NCBI RefSeq assembly: GCF_003443535.1
Contig: NZ_CP031946.1
Location: 62,001 to 126,000 of the forward strand
DNA from: Ruegeria sp. AD91A
GTDB taxonomy: Bacteria; Pseudomonadota; Alphaproteobacteria; Rhodobacterales; Rhodobacteraceae
Length of the DNA: 64,000 nucleotides
Reading direction: 5' to 3'
Shown here: piece after piece, positions 26,108-34,673 of the stretch
Layout of the letters: every line of letters starts with the position of its first letter
Position numbering within the stretch: the first letter of the stretch is position 1
The notes under the pieces: generated by a model
Told to the model about the DNA's origin: nothing
The model's database searches: none
The model's input: only the letters and a program-made list of their open reading frames with translations
Position numbers and translations under genes: made by a program

Positions 26108-29100
26108 ATGGGAATCCGCTTTTTCTCGGACAAGAACCGGCCCGTTCACATGGGGCGATACCCGTTGGAGCGTTTGACCCGACAAGATACCATGCCGGAC
26201 TTGTCGCGTGTGCCCTTGATGGGCGAACTGAGTTTCCACCGGCCGGAACGGCCCGACAGCATCGTCAACGCCATGGGCGAATTTCAGGCGATGCTGGACG
26301 CGATCCGCGACGGGTTGGTGAACCCGATTGCATCCGAGATCCCATCAGATCCGCAGGAACGCGCCAACCATCTGAAGGCATTCGGATATTTCAACGATGC
26401 GTCGATGATGGGCTGCGGGCCGTTGCCGTCAGATGCACTGTTGGACGAACCACGCCGCAACCCCGATATCGACCGGCTTGCCCATGCGCTGCGAACGCGC
26501 CAGACCAAGACGCTGGCCTCTGGGATCGATCTCATCATGGCGGATCTGAAAGACAGTATGGAGGCCGCGCCCAAGCCGATTGACGACCACTGTCACACCA
26601 TCGTTTTTCTCTATGAACATAACCGCGATCCGGACCCTTCCGAACCCGGTGCGGATTGGATCATCAACGCGCAGGATCATCGTGCCTGCCTGCTGGCAAC
26701 CGAGAATGCCGTGGTCATCGCCAACTATATCCGTCTGCTGGGTTTTGACGCCCGTGCGCACAGCGTGATGTCGTCCGAAGTCGATCTGGACAGGCTGGCC
26801 GTGGCCGCCGGTCTGGCCACGGTCGAGAGCGGTGAACTGGTTGCGCCGTGGCTGGGCACCAGGTTTGGCCTTGCAGCCGTGACGACCGAGATGCCCATCG
26901 CGCATGACCGGCCGCTCAGGCCCGTGGCGCAACAGCCGTGGTTTCGGACTCAAGGCCCGGCATGGTGGTTGGGAACGGGATTTGCCAAGAACGCCATCAA
27001 CCGTGACCCATATGCCAAAAGACGCTATGTGGACGGGGCCCATCCGTTCGAAAAACTCAAACGGGTCGAGACCCCGACAACCTATGTCGACGAAGAAAAT
27101 GTCGCCCGCGTTCCCAAGCGCGCCGACATGTTCGCCCGCGCCCAGTTCGGCGACATGGGCAAGTCACTGCAGGACGCCGCGAAAGGCGGGTACTACGTGC
27201 GCAAGGCTGCGCCCAGCTTTGCCCAGCGCCGCGCGCTGGGTGCATTCGTTCTGTTGCAGGACGGTGAAAGCGCTGACCTGCGTAAGCCTGCCGATGCCGG
27301 ACGCAATGCGGCAAACATCAAAGCGGCGACCTATTTCCTGGGCGTCGATGCGGTGGGTCTCAGCCGCTGTCCGGAATGGGCGTGGTATTCTCATGACGCC
27401 ACTGGCGAAGAAATCGTGCCGCCTCATGATCAGGCCATCAGCATGATCATCGATCAGGGCTATGAAACGATGGAAGGTGCCAGCGGTGACGACTGGATCA
27501 GTGTCGCCCAATCCATGCGCGCCTACCTGCGGTTTTCGCTGCTGGGAGGTGTGCTCGCCCAACAGATCCGCAACCTGGGCTACAGGGCCAAGGCGCATAC
27601 AGTGATGGATGGCGAGGTGCTGCAACCGCCGCTGTTGCTGCTCTCGGGGTTGGGAGAGGTCAGCCGGATCGGAGAAGTAATCCTAAACCCCTATCTGGGT
27701 CCGCGCCTGAAATCAGGCGTGGTGACGACCGACATGCCGATAGCGCATGACAAACCCATCGATTTCGGCCTGCAGACCTTTTGCGAGTCCTGCAATAAAT
27801 GCGCCCGCGAATGTCCCTCGGGCGCAATCACCGCCGGACCGAAGCTGATGTTTAACGGTTATGAAATTTGGAAATCCGACAGCCAGAAATGCGCCACATA
27901 CCGTGTAACGACGCCGGGCGGCGCGATGTGCGGGCGCTGCATGAAGACCTGCCCGTGGAACCTCGAAGGCATCTTCAAGGAACGCCCCTTCCGTTGGGCT
28001 GCGATGAACATCCCCTCGGCCGCGCCCGCGCTGGCCAGGCTGGACGATGCGGTCGGCAATGGCGGGTTGAACGACATCAAGAAATGGTGGTGGGATATCG
28101 AGTTGCAGCCTGACGGCGCCTATCGCCCCACGACGCACCCGTTGAACCGGCGCGATCTGCAAAAGGATCTGGACCTGAAATATGAGGATCAGACTCTCGC
28201 CGTCTATCCCGCTTATCTGGCTCCGCACCCCTGGCCCTATCCCTTTGCAATGGATCGAGAGGCCGGGATCGCAGCCTATGAGGCCATGGTGACGGCCGAC
28301 GAATACAAGGCGCGCAAGGCAAGCGGGGACATGTCGATCATCCATCGCTATCAGATCGCCGGTGATGCGCCTGTGATGCGGGTCGCCGTGACCAAGGTCG
28401 ACAAGATGACGGCGGATGTCACGAAATACGAATTCACATCGCTGGACGGTGCGCCCCTGCCGGGATGGACAGCGGGCGCACATCTGGACGTCCTGGTCGC
28501 GCCGGAATTTCTGCGGCAATACTCCATGTCCGGCGACCCGTCGGATCATGCGACCTATCAGATCGGAGTGTTGCGCGAGGATGTCGGGCGTGGCGGATCC
28601 GCGCTGCTGCATCGCATCTTCACCGAGGGTCGAAAGGTTTTCGTTTCCAAACCGATCAACCACTTTGAATTGGATGACACGGCAATCAGAACATTCCTCA
28701 TGGGCGGCGGTATCGGCATCACCCCGATGATCGCCTTTGCCCATCACCTGCATGCACTGGGCCGCGAGTTCGAGTTACACTATTCGGCCAGCACACGGGA
28801 CGGGGCGGGGTATCTGGATGATCTGGCCGCTATGCCTTGGGCAGATCGCGTTCATTTCCATTTCTCGGACGAAGGCACCCGCGCTGATCTGAATGTGATT
28901 CTGTCCGGCTACCGGGATGGATGGCATGTCTACACCTGCGGGCCGGATCGTTACATGAACGGTGTGATTCAGGCGGCAGAGCAGCAAGGCTTTCCCGAAG
29001 AGGCGCGTCATCTGGAATATTTCTCGGTTCCTGAAATGCCTGAATATGAAAACCACGCGTTTGAACTCAAGCTTGCGCGTTCGGGCCGGATACTGCCTGT

Positions 29101-29320
29101 GCCCGCAGATAAAGACGCGGCTCAGGTTCTGAACGAATCCGGTTTTCATGTGGATGTGAAATGCGCTGACGGCATCTGCGGCGTATGTAAATGCGGTGTC
29201 ATTTCGGGCGAGGTCGAGCATCGGGATTTCGTTTTGTCCCGGAAACAGCGCGAAGGCGCCATGATCCTGTGCCAAAGCCGCGCGGCGGAACCTGATGGAT
29301 TGATCGAAATCGATCTCTGA
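26108..29320 (+). CDS. Self-sufficient cobalamin-dependent reductive dehalogenase fused to a flavin/2Fe-2S reductase
   Basis: 1070 residues; AGGAGG lies just before ATG 26108. Residues 150-275 and 435-555 are an internal duplication: both carry LG(F/Y)xARAH-like text, a Gly-Leu-rich turn and VVTTDMPIAHDKP-type ends, the second leading into the iron-sulfur region as in RdhA proteins. Two 4Fe-4S sets follow: Cys559, 562, 565, 569 and Cys595, 608, 611, 615. Residues about 745-985 form an FAD/NAD(P)H reductase (RQYSMSG for FAD, MGGGIGITPM and YTCGPDRYM for NAD). Residues 985-1070 are a plant-type 2Fe-2S ferredoxin (Cys1019, 1024, 1027, 1055). The architecture is that of BhbA of Comamonas, which removes halogen from a bromophenol acid aerobically using NADPH. 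No Tat signal, so it is cytoplasmic. The substrate here is unknown. Confidence 0.92.
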   Translation: MGIRFFSDKNRPVHMGRYPLERLTRQDTMPDLSRVPLMGELSFHRPERPDSIVNAMGEFQAMLDAIRDGLVNPIASEIPSDPQERANHLKAFGYFNDASMMGCGPLPSDALLDEPRRNPDIDRLAHALRTRQTKTLASGIDLIMADLKDSMEAAPKPIDDHCHTIVFLYEHNRDPDPSEPGADWIINAQDHRACLLATENAVVIANYIRLLGFDARAHSVMSSEVDLDRLAVAAGLATVESGELVAPWLGTRFGLAAVTTEMPIAHDRPLRPVAQQPWFRTQGPAWWLGTGFAKNAINRDPYAKRRYVDGAHPFEKLKRVETPTTYVDEENVARVPKRADMFARAQFGDMGKSLQDAAKGGYYVRKAAPSFAQRRALGAFVLLQDGESADLRKPADAGRNAANIKAATYFLGVDAVGLSRCPEWAWYSHDATGEEIVPPHDQAISMIIDQGYETMEGASGDDWISVAQSMRAYLRFSLLGGVLAQQIRNLGYRAKAHTVMDGEVLQPPLLLLSGLGEVSRIGEVILNPYLGPRLKSGVVTTDMPIAHDKPIDFGLQTFCESCNKCARECPSGAITAGPKLMFNGYEIWKSDSQKCATYRVTTPGGAMCGRCMKTCPWNLEGIFKERPFRWAAMNIPSAAPALARLDDAVGNGGLNDIKKWWWDIELQPDGAYRPTTHPLNRRDLQKDLDLKYEDQTLAVYPAYLAPHPWPYPFAMDREAGIAAYEAMVTADEYKARKASGDMSIIHRYQIAGDAPVMRVAVTKVDKMTADVTKYEFTSLDGAPLPGWTAGAHLDVLVAPEFLRQYSMSGDPSDHATYQIGVLREDVGRGGSALLHRIFTEGRKVFVSKPINHFELDDTAIRTFLMGGGIGITPMIAFAHHLHALGREFELHYSASTRDGAGYLDDLAAMPWADRVHFHFSDEGTRADLNVILSGYRDGWHVYTCGPDRYMNGVIQAAEQQGFPEEARHLEYFSVPEMPEYENHAFELKLARSGRILPVPADKDAAQVLNESGFHVDVKCADGICGVCKCGVISGEVEHRDFVLSRKQREGAMILCQSRAAEPDGLIEIDL

Positions 29321-29445
29321 ACCCTGTCCAAAAGCGACATTTTGAAGTTGAATTTTGGTCGCTCGGCCCATGGACGCCGGACGAGGGGTGAATTAACGTC
29401 GCCGCGAACCCAGATATTCCTGACCAACAGGTACGAGGTAGCTTC

Positions 29446-30312
29446 ATGGATTATCACAGCCCCGCCAGCTTTGCCGAAGCTTCGGCTCTGGCCGCGAACG
29501 CGACGGGCATCACACGTTTTCTGGCGGGCGGTACGGATGTACTGGTGCAGCTGCGCTCGGAACTGGTGACGCCCGATACGCTGATCGACATCAAGAAAAT
29601 CAACGGTGTACACGATATTACCCGCAATGCCGACGGTGGCTGGACGCTGGGTGTTGCCACAACCGGCGCCGAGATGAGCGAGCACCCCGACCTTGGCCGC
29701 GACTGGCCCGGTGTCGTCGAGGCGATGGACCTGATCGGTTCAACTCAGGTTCAGGGCCGCGCGACGCTGGCGGGCAACCTGTGCAACGGCTCCCCTGCGG
29801 CTGATTCCGTGCCCGCCATGGTGGCGGCAGGCGTGACCGTCACCGTAACCGGCCCCGATGGCACGCGTGACGTTGCAGTTGAGGACATCCCGACCGGGCC
29901 CGGCAAGACCTCGCTGGCGAAAGGCGAACTGATCTCGGCCATCAACATTCCTACCCGTGGTGAAAATGGGGGCGATGCCTATCTGCGTTTCATCCCCCGT
30001 ACCGAAATGGACATTGCGGTCGTGGGCGTTGGTGTGAACCTCCGTCTGGACGGTGACGTCATCACCGAGGCGCGCGTGTCGCTGGGTGCCGTGGCACCGA
30101 CCGTTCTGTTGGTTGAAGACTGTGCCAACGCGATTATCGGCAGAACTTTGGACGATGCCGCCCTTGACGCACTGACCGGGGCCGCGTCGGCCGCCTGCAA
30201 TCCGATTGATGACAAACGCGGTACGATCGCATTCCGCACCGAAGTCGCCGGCGTTCTGGCCAGGCGCGCCGCGAAAATCGCCTATGCCCGCGCGAAGGGA
30301 GAAAACGCATGA
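29446..30312 (+). CDS. Molybdenum hydroxylase FAD-binding subunit (CoxM-type)
   Basis: 288 residues. FAD-binding signatures of the xanthine dehydrogenase family medium subunit are visible: AGGTDVLVQLR near residue 25 and GSTQVQGRATLAGNLCNGSPAADSVPA near residue 98. It carries electrons from the iron-sulfur subunit to the acceptor. The 125-bp gap after the dehalogenase gene shows no terminator, so read-through is possible; GAGG precedes the ATG. Its stop overlaps the next start (ATGA). It forms a heterotrimer with the two following subunits. Confidence 0.9.
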   Translation: MDYHSPASFAEASALAANATGITRFLAGGTDVLVQLRSELVTPDTLIDIKKINGVHDITRNADGGWTLGVATTGAEMSEHPDLGRDWPGVVEAMDLIGSTQVQGRATLAGNLCNGSPAADSVPAMVAAGVTVTVTGPDGTRDVAVEDIPTGPGKTSLAKGELISAINIPTRGENGGDAYLRFIPRTEMDIAVVGVGVNLRLDGDVITEARVSLGAVAPTVLLVEDCANAIIGRTLDDAALDALTGAASAACNPIDDKRGTIAFRTEVAGVLARRAAKIAYARAKGENA

Positions 30313-30788
30313 GCAAGCTCCACGTATCCACCACCGTGAACGGAGACGCGGTTGAATACCTCTGTGACCCGCGCGAAACCCTGCTGGACTGTCTGCGCGA
30401 CAAGCTGAACCTGACCGGCGCCAAAGAGGGTTGCGGCACCGGTGATTGCGGCGCGTGCTCGGTCACCGTCGATGGCCGTCTGGTGTGCTCGTGCCTGATG
30501 CTGGGTGTCGAGGCCGAAGGCAAGCAGATCGAGACCGTCGAAGGGATTGCGGATGGTGACGTCCTGCACCCGTTGCAGAAGAAGATGATCGAATATGCCG
30601 CGCTTCAATGCGGCATCTGTACCCCGGGCATTCTGGTGGCGGCGAAGTCTCTGTTGGAGAAGAACCCCAATCCGACCGAGGAAGAAACGCGCTATTGGCT
30701 GGCGGGCAACCTGTGCCGCTGCACCGGCTATGACAAGATCATTCGCGCCGTGATGGACACGGCGGCTGAGATGCGGGAGGCGTCGTAA
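30309..30788 (+). CDS. Molybdenum hydroxylase 2Fe-2S subunit (CoxS-type)
   Basis: 159 residues. Two [2Fe-2S] sets are seen: EGCGTGDCGACSV with Cys in VCSCLM, and QCGICTPG with CRCTGY. These are the standard N-terminal ferredoxin-like and C-terminal helical clusters of the xanthine oxidase family. It relays electrons from the molybdenum centre to FAD. Start and stop overlap both neighbours (ATGA before, TAATG after), giving tight translational coupling. Confidence 0.93.
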   Translation: MSKLHVSTTVNGDAVEYLCDPRETLLDCLRDKLNLTGAKEGCGTGDCGACSVTVDGRLVCSCLMLGVEAEGKQIETVEGIADGDVLHPLQKKMIEYAALQCGICTPGILVAAKSLLEKNPNPTEEETRYWLAGNLCRCTGYDKIIRAVMDTAAEMREAS

Positions 30789-33043
30789 TGGCTCTGGACG
30801 ATCGCAAAACTGATTTCACTTTCGTTGGCACCCGCCCCAATCGCCCTGACGGTCTGGACAAGGTGACAGGCCGGGCCAAGTTCGGCGCGGATATCTCGGC
30901 CCCCGGCTTGTTGCACGGCGCCATCCTGCGCTCACCCCATGCCCATGCCCGGATCGTCAGAATTGATACCTCGAAAGCTGAGGCATCGAAGGATGTCAAA
31001 GCCGTCGTGACCCGCGCCGATTTCGCCAATGTCCCGTTCAAGCCCGGACTCGAAGGCGAATTTTGGAACGTGCTGGAAAACGTCATGGCGGGTGAAAAGG
31101 CGCTTTATGACGGGCACGCGGTTGCTGCGGTCGCGGCCACATCTGCCTTGGCGGCACGTGATGCGCTGAAACTGATCGAGGTCGAATACGAGGTGCTTCC
31201 GCACGTCACCGATGTGGACAAAGCGATGGCCCCGGATGCGCCGGTGATCCGGCAAGGCGCAGCGGACTATTCGGTGCCAGAAGGGATGCACCCGAATGTC
31301 GTGCGCTATCACGAAAGCGGTCACGGTGACGTCGAGGCGGGCTTTGCCGAGGCCGATCTGGTTGTCGAAGACAGCTTTGTCACCGAGGCGACCCATCAGG
31401 GCTATATCGAACCGCATGCCTGCCTGGGCATGCTGGGCAATGACGGCAAGGGCGAGTTGTGGTGCACAACCCAAGGTCACTGGATAGCGCAAAAAACCTG
31501 TGCGGCGCTGCTGGGAATCGAAACCTCTCAGTTGCGCGTCACGGCGTCTGAAATCGGCGGCGGTTTTGGCGGTAAGACCACGGTCTTCATCGAACCCGTC
31601 GCGCTGGCGCTCAGCCGCAAGGCCAACCGTCCGGTCAAGATCGTGATGACCAGGTCCGAGGTTTTCCGTGCCACCGGGCCGACCTCTTCGGCGTCAATGG
31701 ACGTGAAGATCGGCATGAAGAAAGACGGCACGATCTCGGCGGCGCAGGGTGTCTTCCGCCTGCAAGGTGGCGCCTTCCCCGGCGCCCCGGGCGACATGAC
31801 GGCCATGTGTGCCTTTGCGCCCTACAACCTGATCAACGTCAAACAGATCGGTTACGATGTGATGTCGAACCGTCCGAAACAGGCCGCCTACCGCGCGCCG
31901 GGCGCACCCATGGGTGCCTTCGCCGTTGAGTCCGTCATTGATGAGCTCTGCAACAAGCTGGGCCTCGATCCTATCGATGTGCGCCTGAAAAATGCCGCGC
32001 ATGAAGGCACGAAGGCCAGCTATGGCCCGACCTACGAGCGCATCGGTCTGGTCGAAACCCTTGAGGCTGCCAAAGCGCATCCCCATTACTCGGCCCCACT
32101 GAAGCCGGGGCAGGGGCGCGGGGTTTCCTGCGGCTTCTGGTTCAATCACGGCGGCGAGACCAGCGTTTCACTGGCATTGTCCGAGGATGGCTCAGCACAG
32201 TTGATGGTCGGAACACCCGACATCGGCGGGTCGCGCGCGTCCATGGCCCTGATGGCGGCCGAGGTTCTGGGCGTTCCGTATGAAAACATCCGCGTGACCA
32301 TCGCCGACACGGCGACACTGGGCTACAACGACGTGAGCCATGGTTCGCGTGTGACTTACGCGTCGGGCCTCGCCACGATCAAGGCCGCAAGACACGCGGT
32401 CGAGAAACTGTGCGAACGTGCGGCGGCCAAGTGGGGCATCCCGGTCGATGCGGTGAAATGGGAAGACGGCTGCGCGGTGCCCTCGGGGCCTAATGCTGGC
32501 GATTTCGACCCGCTGCCGCTGGCCGATATCACAGCGGATATGGGATCCACCGGAGGCCCGATTTCGGGCCATTTCGAAGCTACCCCCGAAGGCGCGGGCG
32601 TATCCTTTGGCACTCATATCGTCGATGCCGAGGTCGATCCGGAAACCGGCAAGACATCGATCACCCGCTACACGGTCATTCAGGATGCCGGCAAGGCGAT
32701 CCACCCGACCTATGTGGAAGGCCAGTTCCAAGGCGGCGCCGCGCAGGGCATCGGCTGGGCGCTGAACGAGGAATACATCTATGGCGAGGATGGTCGGTTG
32801 CAGAACTCGATATTCCTCGATTACCGGATTCCTGTTGCCAGCGACCTGCCGATGATCGACACGGTGATCGTCGAAGTGCCCAACCCCGGCCACCCGTTTG
32901 GGGTGCGCGGCGTGGGCGAGACGGGCATCGTACCGCCCCTGGCCGCCATCGCCAATGCAGTGTCCAACGCGGCAGGTGTTCGGATGACGCAATTGCCGAT
33001 GTCTCCGCCGCGCATCCTTGCGGCGCTCAAGGGCAATGGTTGA
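30788..33043 (+). CDS. Molybdenum hydroxylase catalytic subunit (CoxL/XdhB-like), substrate unknown
   Basis: 751 residues. The opening RPNRPDGLDKVTGRAKFGAD, GGGFGGKTTVFIEPVA (near 256), AYRAPGAPMGAFAVES (near 367) and GVRGVGETGIVPPLAA (near 708, holding the catalytic Glu) mark a molybdopterin hydroxylase. The active loop AYRAPGAP is not the AYxCSFR of true aerobic CO dehydrogenase, nor the AYRGAGR of the form II group, so calling it CO dehydrogenase would be wrong. It likely hydroxylates a carbon of an aromatic, N-heterocyclic or aldehyde substrate with water as oxygen source. It is followed by a MoaD-like gene. Confidence 0.9.
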   Translation: MALDDRKTDFTFVGTRPNRPDGLDKVTGRAKFGADISAPGLLHGAILRSPHAHARIVRIDTSKAEASKDVKAVVTRADFANVPFKPGLEGEFWNVLENVMAGEKALYDGHAVAAVAATSALAARDALKLIEVEYEVLPHVTDVDKAMAPDAPVIRQGAADYSVPEGMHPNVVRYHESGHGDVEAGFAEADLVVEDSFVTEATHQGYIEPHACLGMLGNDGKGELWCTTQGHWIAQKTCAALLGIETSQLRVTASEIGGGFGGKTTVFIEPVALALSRKANRPVKIVMTRSEVFRATGPTSSASMDVKIGMKKDGTISAAQGVFRLQGGAFPGAPGDMTAMCAFAPYNLINVKQIGYDVMSNRPKQAAYRAPGAPMGAFAVESVIDELCNKLGLDPIDVRLKNAAHEGTKASYGPTYERIGLVETLEAAKAHPHYSAPLKPGQGRGVSCGFWFNHGGETSVSLALSEDGSAQLMVGTPDIGGSRASMALMAAEVLGVPYENIRVTIADTATLGYNDVSHGSRVTYASGLATIKAARHAVEKLCERAAAKWGIPVDAVKWEDGCAVPSGPNAGDFDPLPLADITADMGSTGGPISGHFEATPEGAGVSFGTHIVDAEVDPETGKTSITRYTVIQDAGKAIHPTYVEGQFQGGAAQGIGWALNEEYIYGEDGRLQNSIFLDYRIPVASDLPMIDTVIVEVPNPGHPFGVRGVGETGIVPPLAAIANAVSNAAGVRMTQLPMSPPRILAALKGNG

Positions 33044-33281
33044 GGTCCACCTCTGGTCCGGCCTCCGGTCACTGACCGGGGGCCAGCAAGTGGTTAAGGT
33101 CGAGGCCAAGACCACCGGAGAGCTTTTACGGGCTTTGGTCCGGGCCCACCCGCAGTTGCAGGCCCCCATTGATGCGGGTGTCTCCATCGCGATCGACGGG
33201 CGCGTCATTGCCACCGGGCTTACCGAGCCGATTCCCGAAGGCAGCGAAGTCTATCTGATGCAACGTCTCAGGGGCGGTTAG
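33036..33281 (+). CDS. MoaD/ThiS-like ubiquitin-fold sulfur carrier
   Basis: 81 residues. The start overlaps the end of the catalytic subunit gene by 8 bases (ATGGTTGA). The C terminus is EVYLMQRLRGG: the terminal Gly-Gly is the thiocarboxylate site of MoaD, ThiS and other beta-grasp sulfur carriers. The central hydrophobic strands (VEVHLWSGLR, VSIAIDGRVI) fit the fold. It may supply sulfur for the Mo centre or act as a dedicated MoaD. A usual MoaD partner (MoaE) is not in the window. Confidence 0.78.
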   Translation: MVEVHLWSGLRSLTGGQQVVKVEAKTTGELLRALVRAHPQLQAPIDAGVSIAIDGRVIATGLTEPIPEGSEVYLMQRLRGG

Positions 33282-33982
33282 GCGTCAGGCGACCAGGGCT
33301 CGCGTCCGACCATCCGGTCAGCCTCTGCCGTAATGTCGTTCATGTGCTGCTCAAGGCTCAGGCGCAGGGTCTCGATTTCCTCTTCGCTTGCCTTGCGGGG
33401 CACTGTTTCAGTCCATTCCCGACACAGAAACACGCCCTCATTGCGCCAGGGGCGGGGCATCAGAAGGTGATCCCAGGTTCCCGCTTCGCGACCATGTTTT
33501 GTTGAATAGGTGATACCGAATACACGGATGCCCGAGGTGCGCGCCCATACCAACGGAACCGTCGACAGAACCCGTTCTGGCCCACGCGGGCCGTCTGCCG
33601 CGATCCCAATTGAGATACCCTGCTTCATCTTGCCCAGAACCTGGCGTGACAAGGCGACGTGGCGTGTCTTGCTGGCCATGGCAATCGTATCCATGCCAAA
33701 CAGCTTTTGTACCCTGCCCACCATACTGCCCGCCCGGGCAGAGGAGGTGATCGAACAGATACGCGCCTTGTCCAGCGGAAAGAAATAGGGCGATTGCGCC
33801 AGCCGCTGGTGCCAGAGCACAACGATGACCGGCTCACCTTGTTCGGCCAACTGGTCCAGTTCTTCATACCCGATGCGCTGCCAGCGTGTGTTGCGGTTGA
33901 CCAATCGAATGTAAGTGGCAATCCGTCGGGCCACCCAGTTCAGCACGGCTTCGCTGTCTGCGATCTTCTTGCGGAGGTTCAC
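33278..33982 (-). CDS. DUF374 lysophospholipid acyltransferase-like protein
   Basis: 234 residues from GTG 33982, chosen because AAGGA lies 8 bases upstream; an ATG at 34027 would add 15 residues. DUF374 text is clear: VIVVLWHQRLAQSPYFF (the HxxxxD motif is here His-Gln), ICSITSSARAGSMVGRVQK, IAADGPRGPERV and ITYSTKHGREAGTWDHLL. The family resembles lauroyl acyltransferases of lipid A synthesis. The envelope role is inferred from the family. It is convergent with the MoaD-like gene; their stop codons overlap by four bases. Confidence 0.85.
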   Translation of the reverse strand: MNLRKKIADSEAVLNWVARRIATYIRLVNRNTRWQRIGYEELDQLAEQGEPVIVVLWHQRLAQSPYFFPLDKARICSITSSARAGSMVGRVQKLFGMDTIAMASKTRHVALSRQVLGKMKQGISIGIAADGPRGPERVLSTVPLVWARTSGIRVFGITYSTKHGREAGTWDHLLMPRPWRNEGVFLCREWTETVPRKASEEEIETLRLSLEQHMNDITAEADRMVGREPWSPDA

Positions 33983-34123
33983 GCGGGGTTCCTTTTGCTG
34001 ACCGGACCTTGTCTTAGCGCACTGCACATTTTGCGCAACTTGTTTGTCGGTTCAGATAGTGGTGTGGAATCCGAAAAAGCCTCTTGAGTCCGCCGCGCGG
34101 CTGTCATATCTGGGGCGCACTAC

Positions 34124-34199
34124 AGGGGTATAGCTCAGTTGGTAGAGCGACGGTCTCCAAAACCGTAGGTCGCGGGTTCGAACCCTGCTGCCCCTGCCA
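34124..34199 (+). tRNA. tRNA-Trp (CCA)
   Basis: 76 nt with encoded CCA. Acceptor AGGGGTA pairs with TGCCCCT, the D arm is TAGCTCAGTTGGTAGAGC, the anticodon stem ACGGT/ACCGT surrounds loop CTCCAAA with anticodon CCA at 34157-34159, and the T arm is CGGGTTCGAACCCTG. All four arms fold. In many relatives secE and nusG follow this tRNA; they do not here. Confidence 0.97.
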
Positions 34200-34475
34200 T
34201 CCAAATCAAAAACCTAATCGGCAATCGTGTTTGGCGCGTTTCGCGCTTGCGCAATATTTGAGTGCAGTTGGGGCGAACCGGCAATCAGGACGCGCGTCGT
34301 CAGTCTAACGCGCAGTGCAGTTCAGCCAACCCCCGTATGCCAGCAACAAAAAAAAGCCCGTAGTGTGAACAGCGTCACTGACCAGCGTTGGGAAATCTGG
34401 TTAATTGAGGGTGTTAAAGAGTTGGCGTTCAGGTTCGGTTCAGAACGCATGTTTTCAGTTTCTTCCCTATGACTA
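34200..34475. other. Gene-free stretch after tRNA-Trp
   Basis: About 275 bp without a believable protein frame. It ends in a strong terminator, so the tRNA transcript probably runs through it. It contains the direct repeat AGTGCAGTT (near 34261 and 34313). A small non-coding RNA is possible; there is no positive proof. Confidence 0.4.
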
Positions 34476-34509
34476 GGGCGCGCTTGTGGTTGAGCGCGCC
34501 CTTTCTGTT
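34476..34509 (+). terminator. Strong intrinsic terminator
   Basis: GGGCGCGCT-TGTGGTTG-AGCGCGCCC is a perfect 9-bp stem with an 8-base loop, followed by TTTCTGTTT. It closes the plus-strand transcript that starts at or after tRNA-Trp. Confidence 0.85.
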
Positions 34510-34673
34510 TCTGGCAGGGCGCAAAAACAGTTCAAGAAAAAAGGCGGTTCCAAACGAATGAACACGGCCGATTGTTGTCAGAATGCGTAAATCAAATGCA
34601 CTAGGTCTGTATTCGAACAAAACCCGTCCAATCACACCTTGAATTAGGGTCAGAGCGTCGGGCGACCCCTCCG

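Noticed and set aside
30788..33043. Carbon monoxide dehydrogenase
   Set aside because: The active-site loop lacks the CSFR signature, so only the family name is justified.
34084..34308. Short plus-strand frame across tRNA-Trp
   Set aside because: Its apparent protein text comes from translating the tRNA gene.
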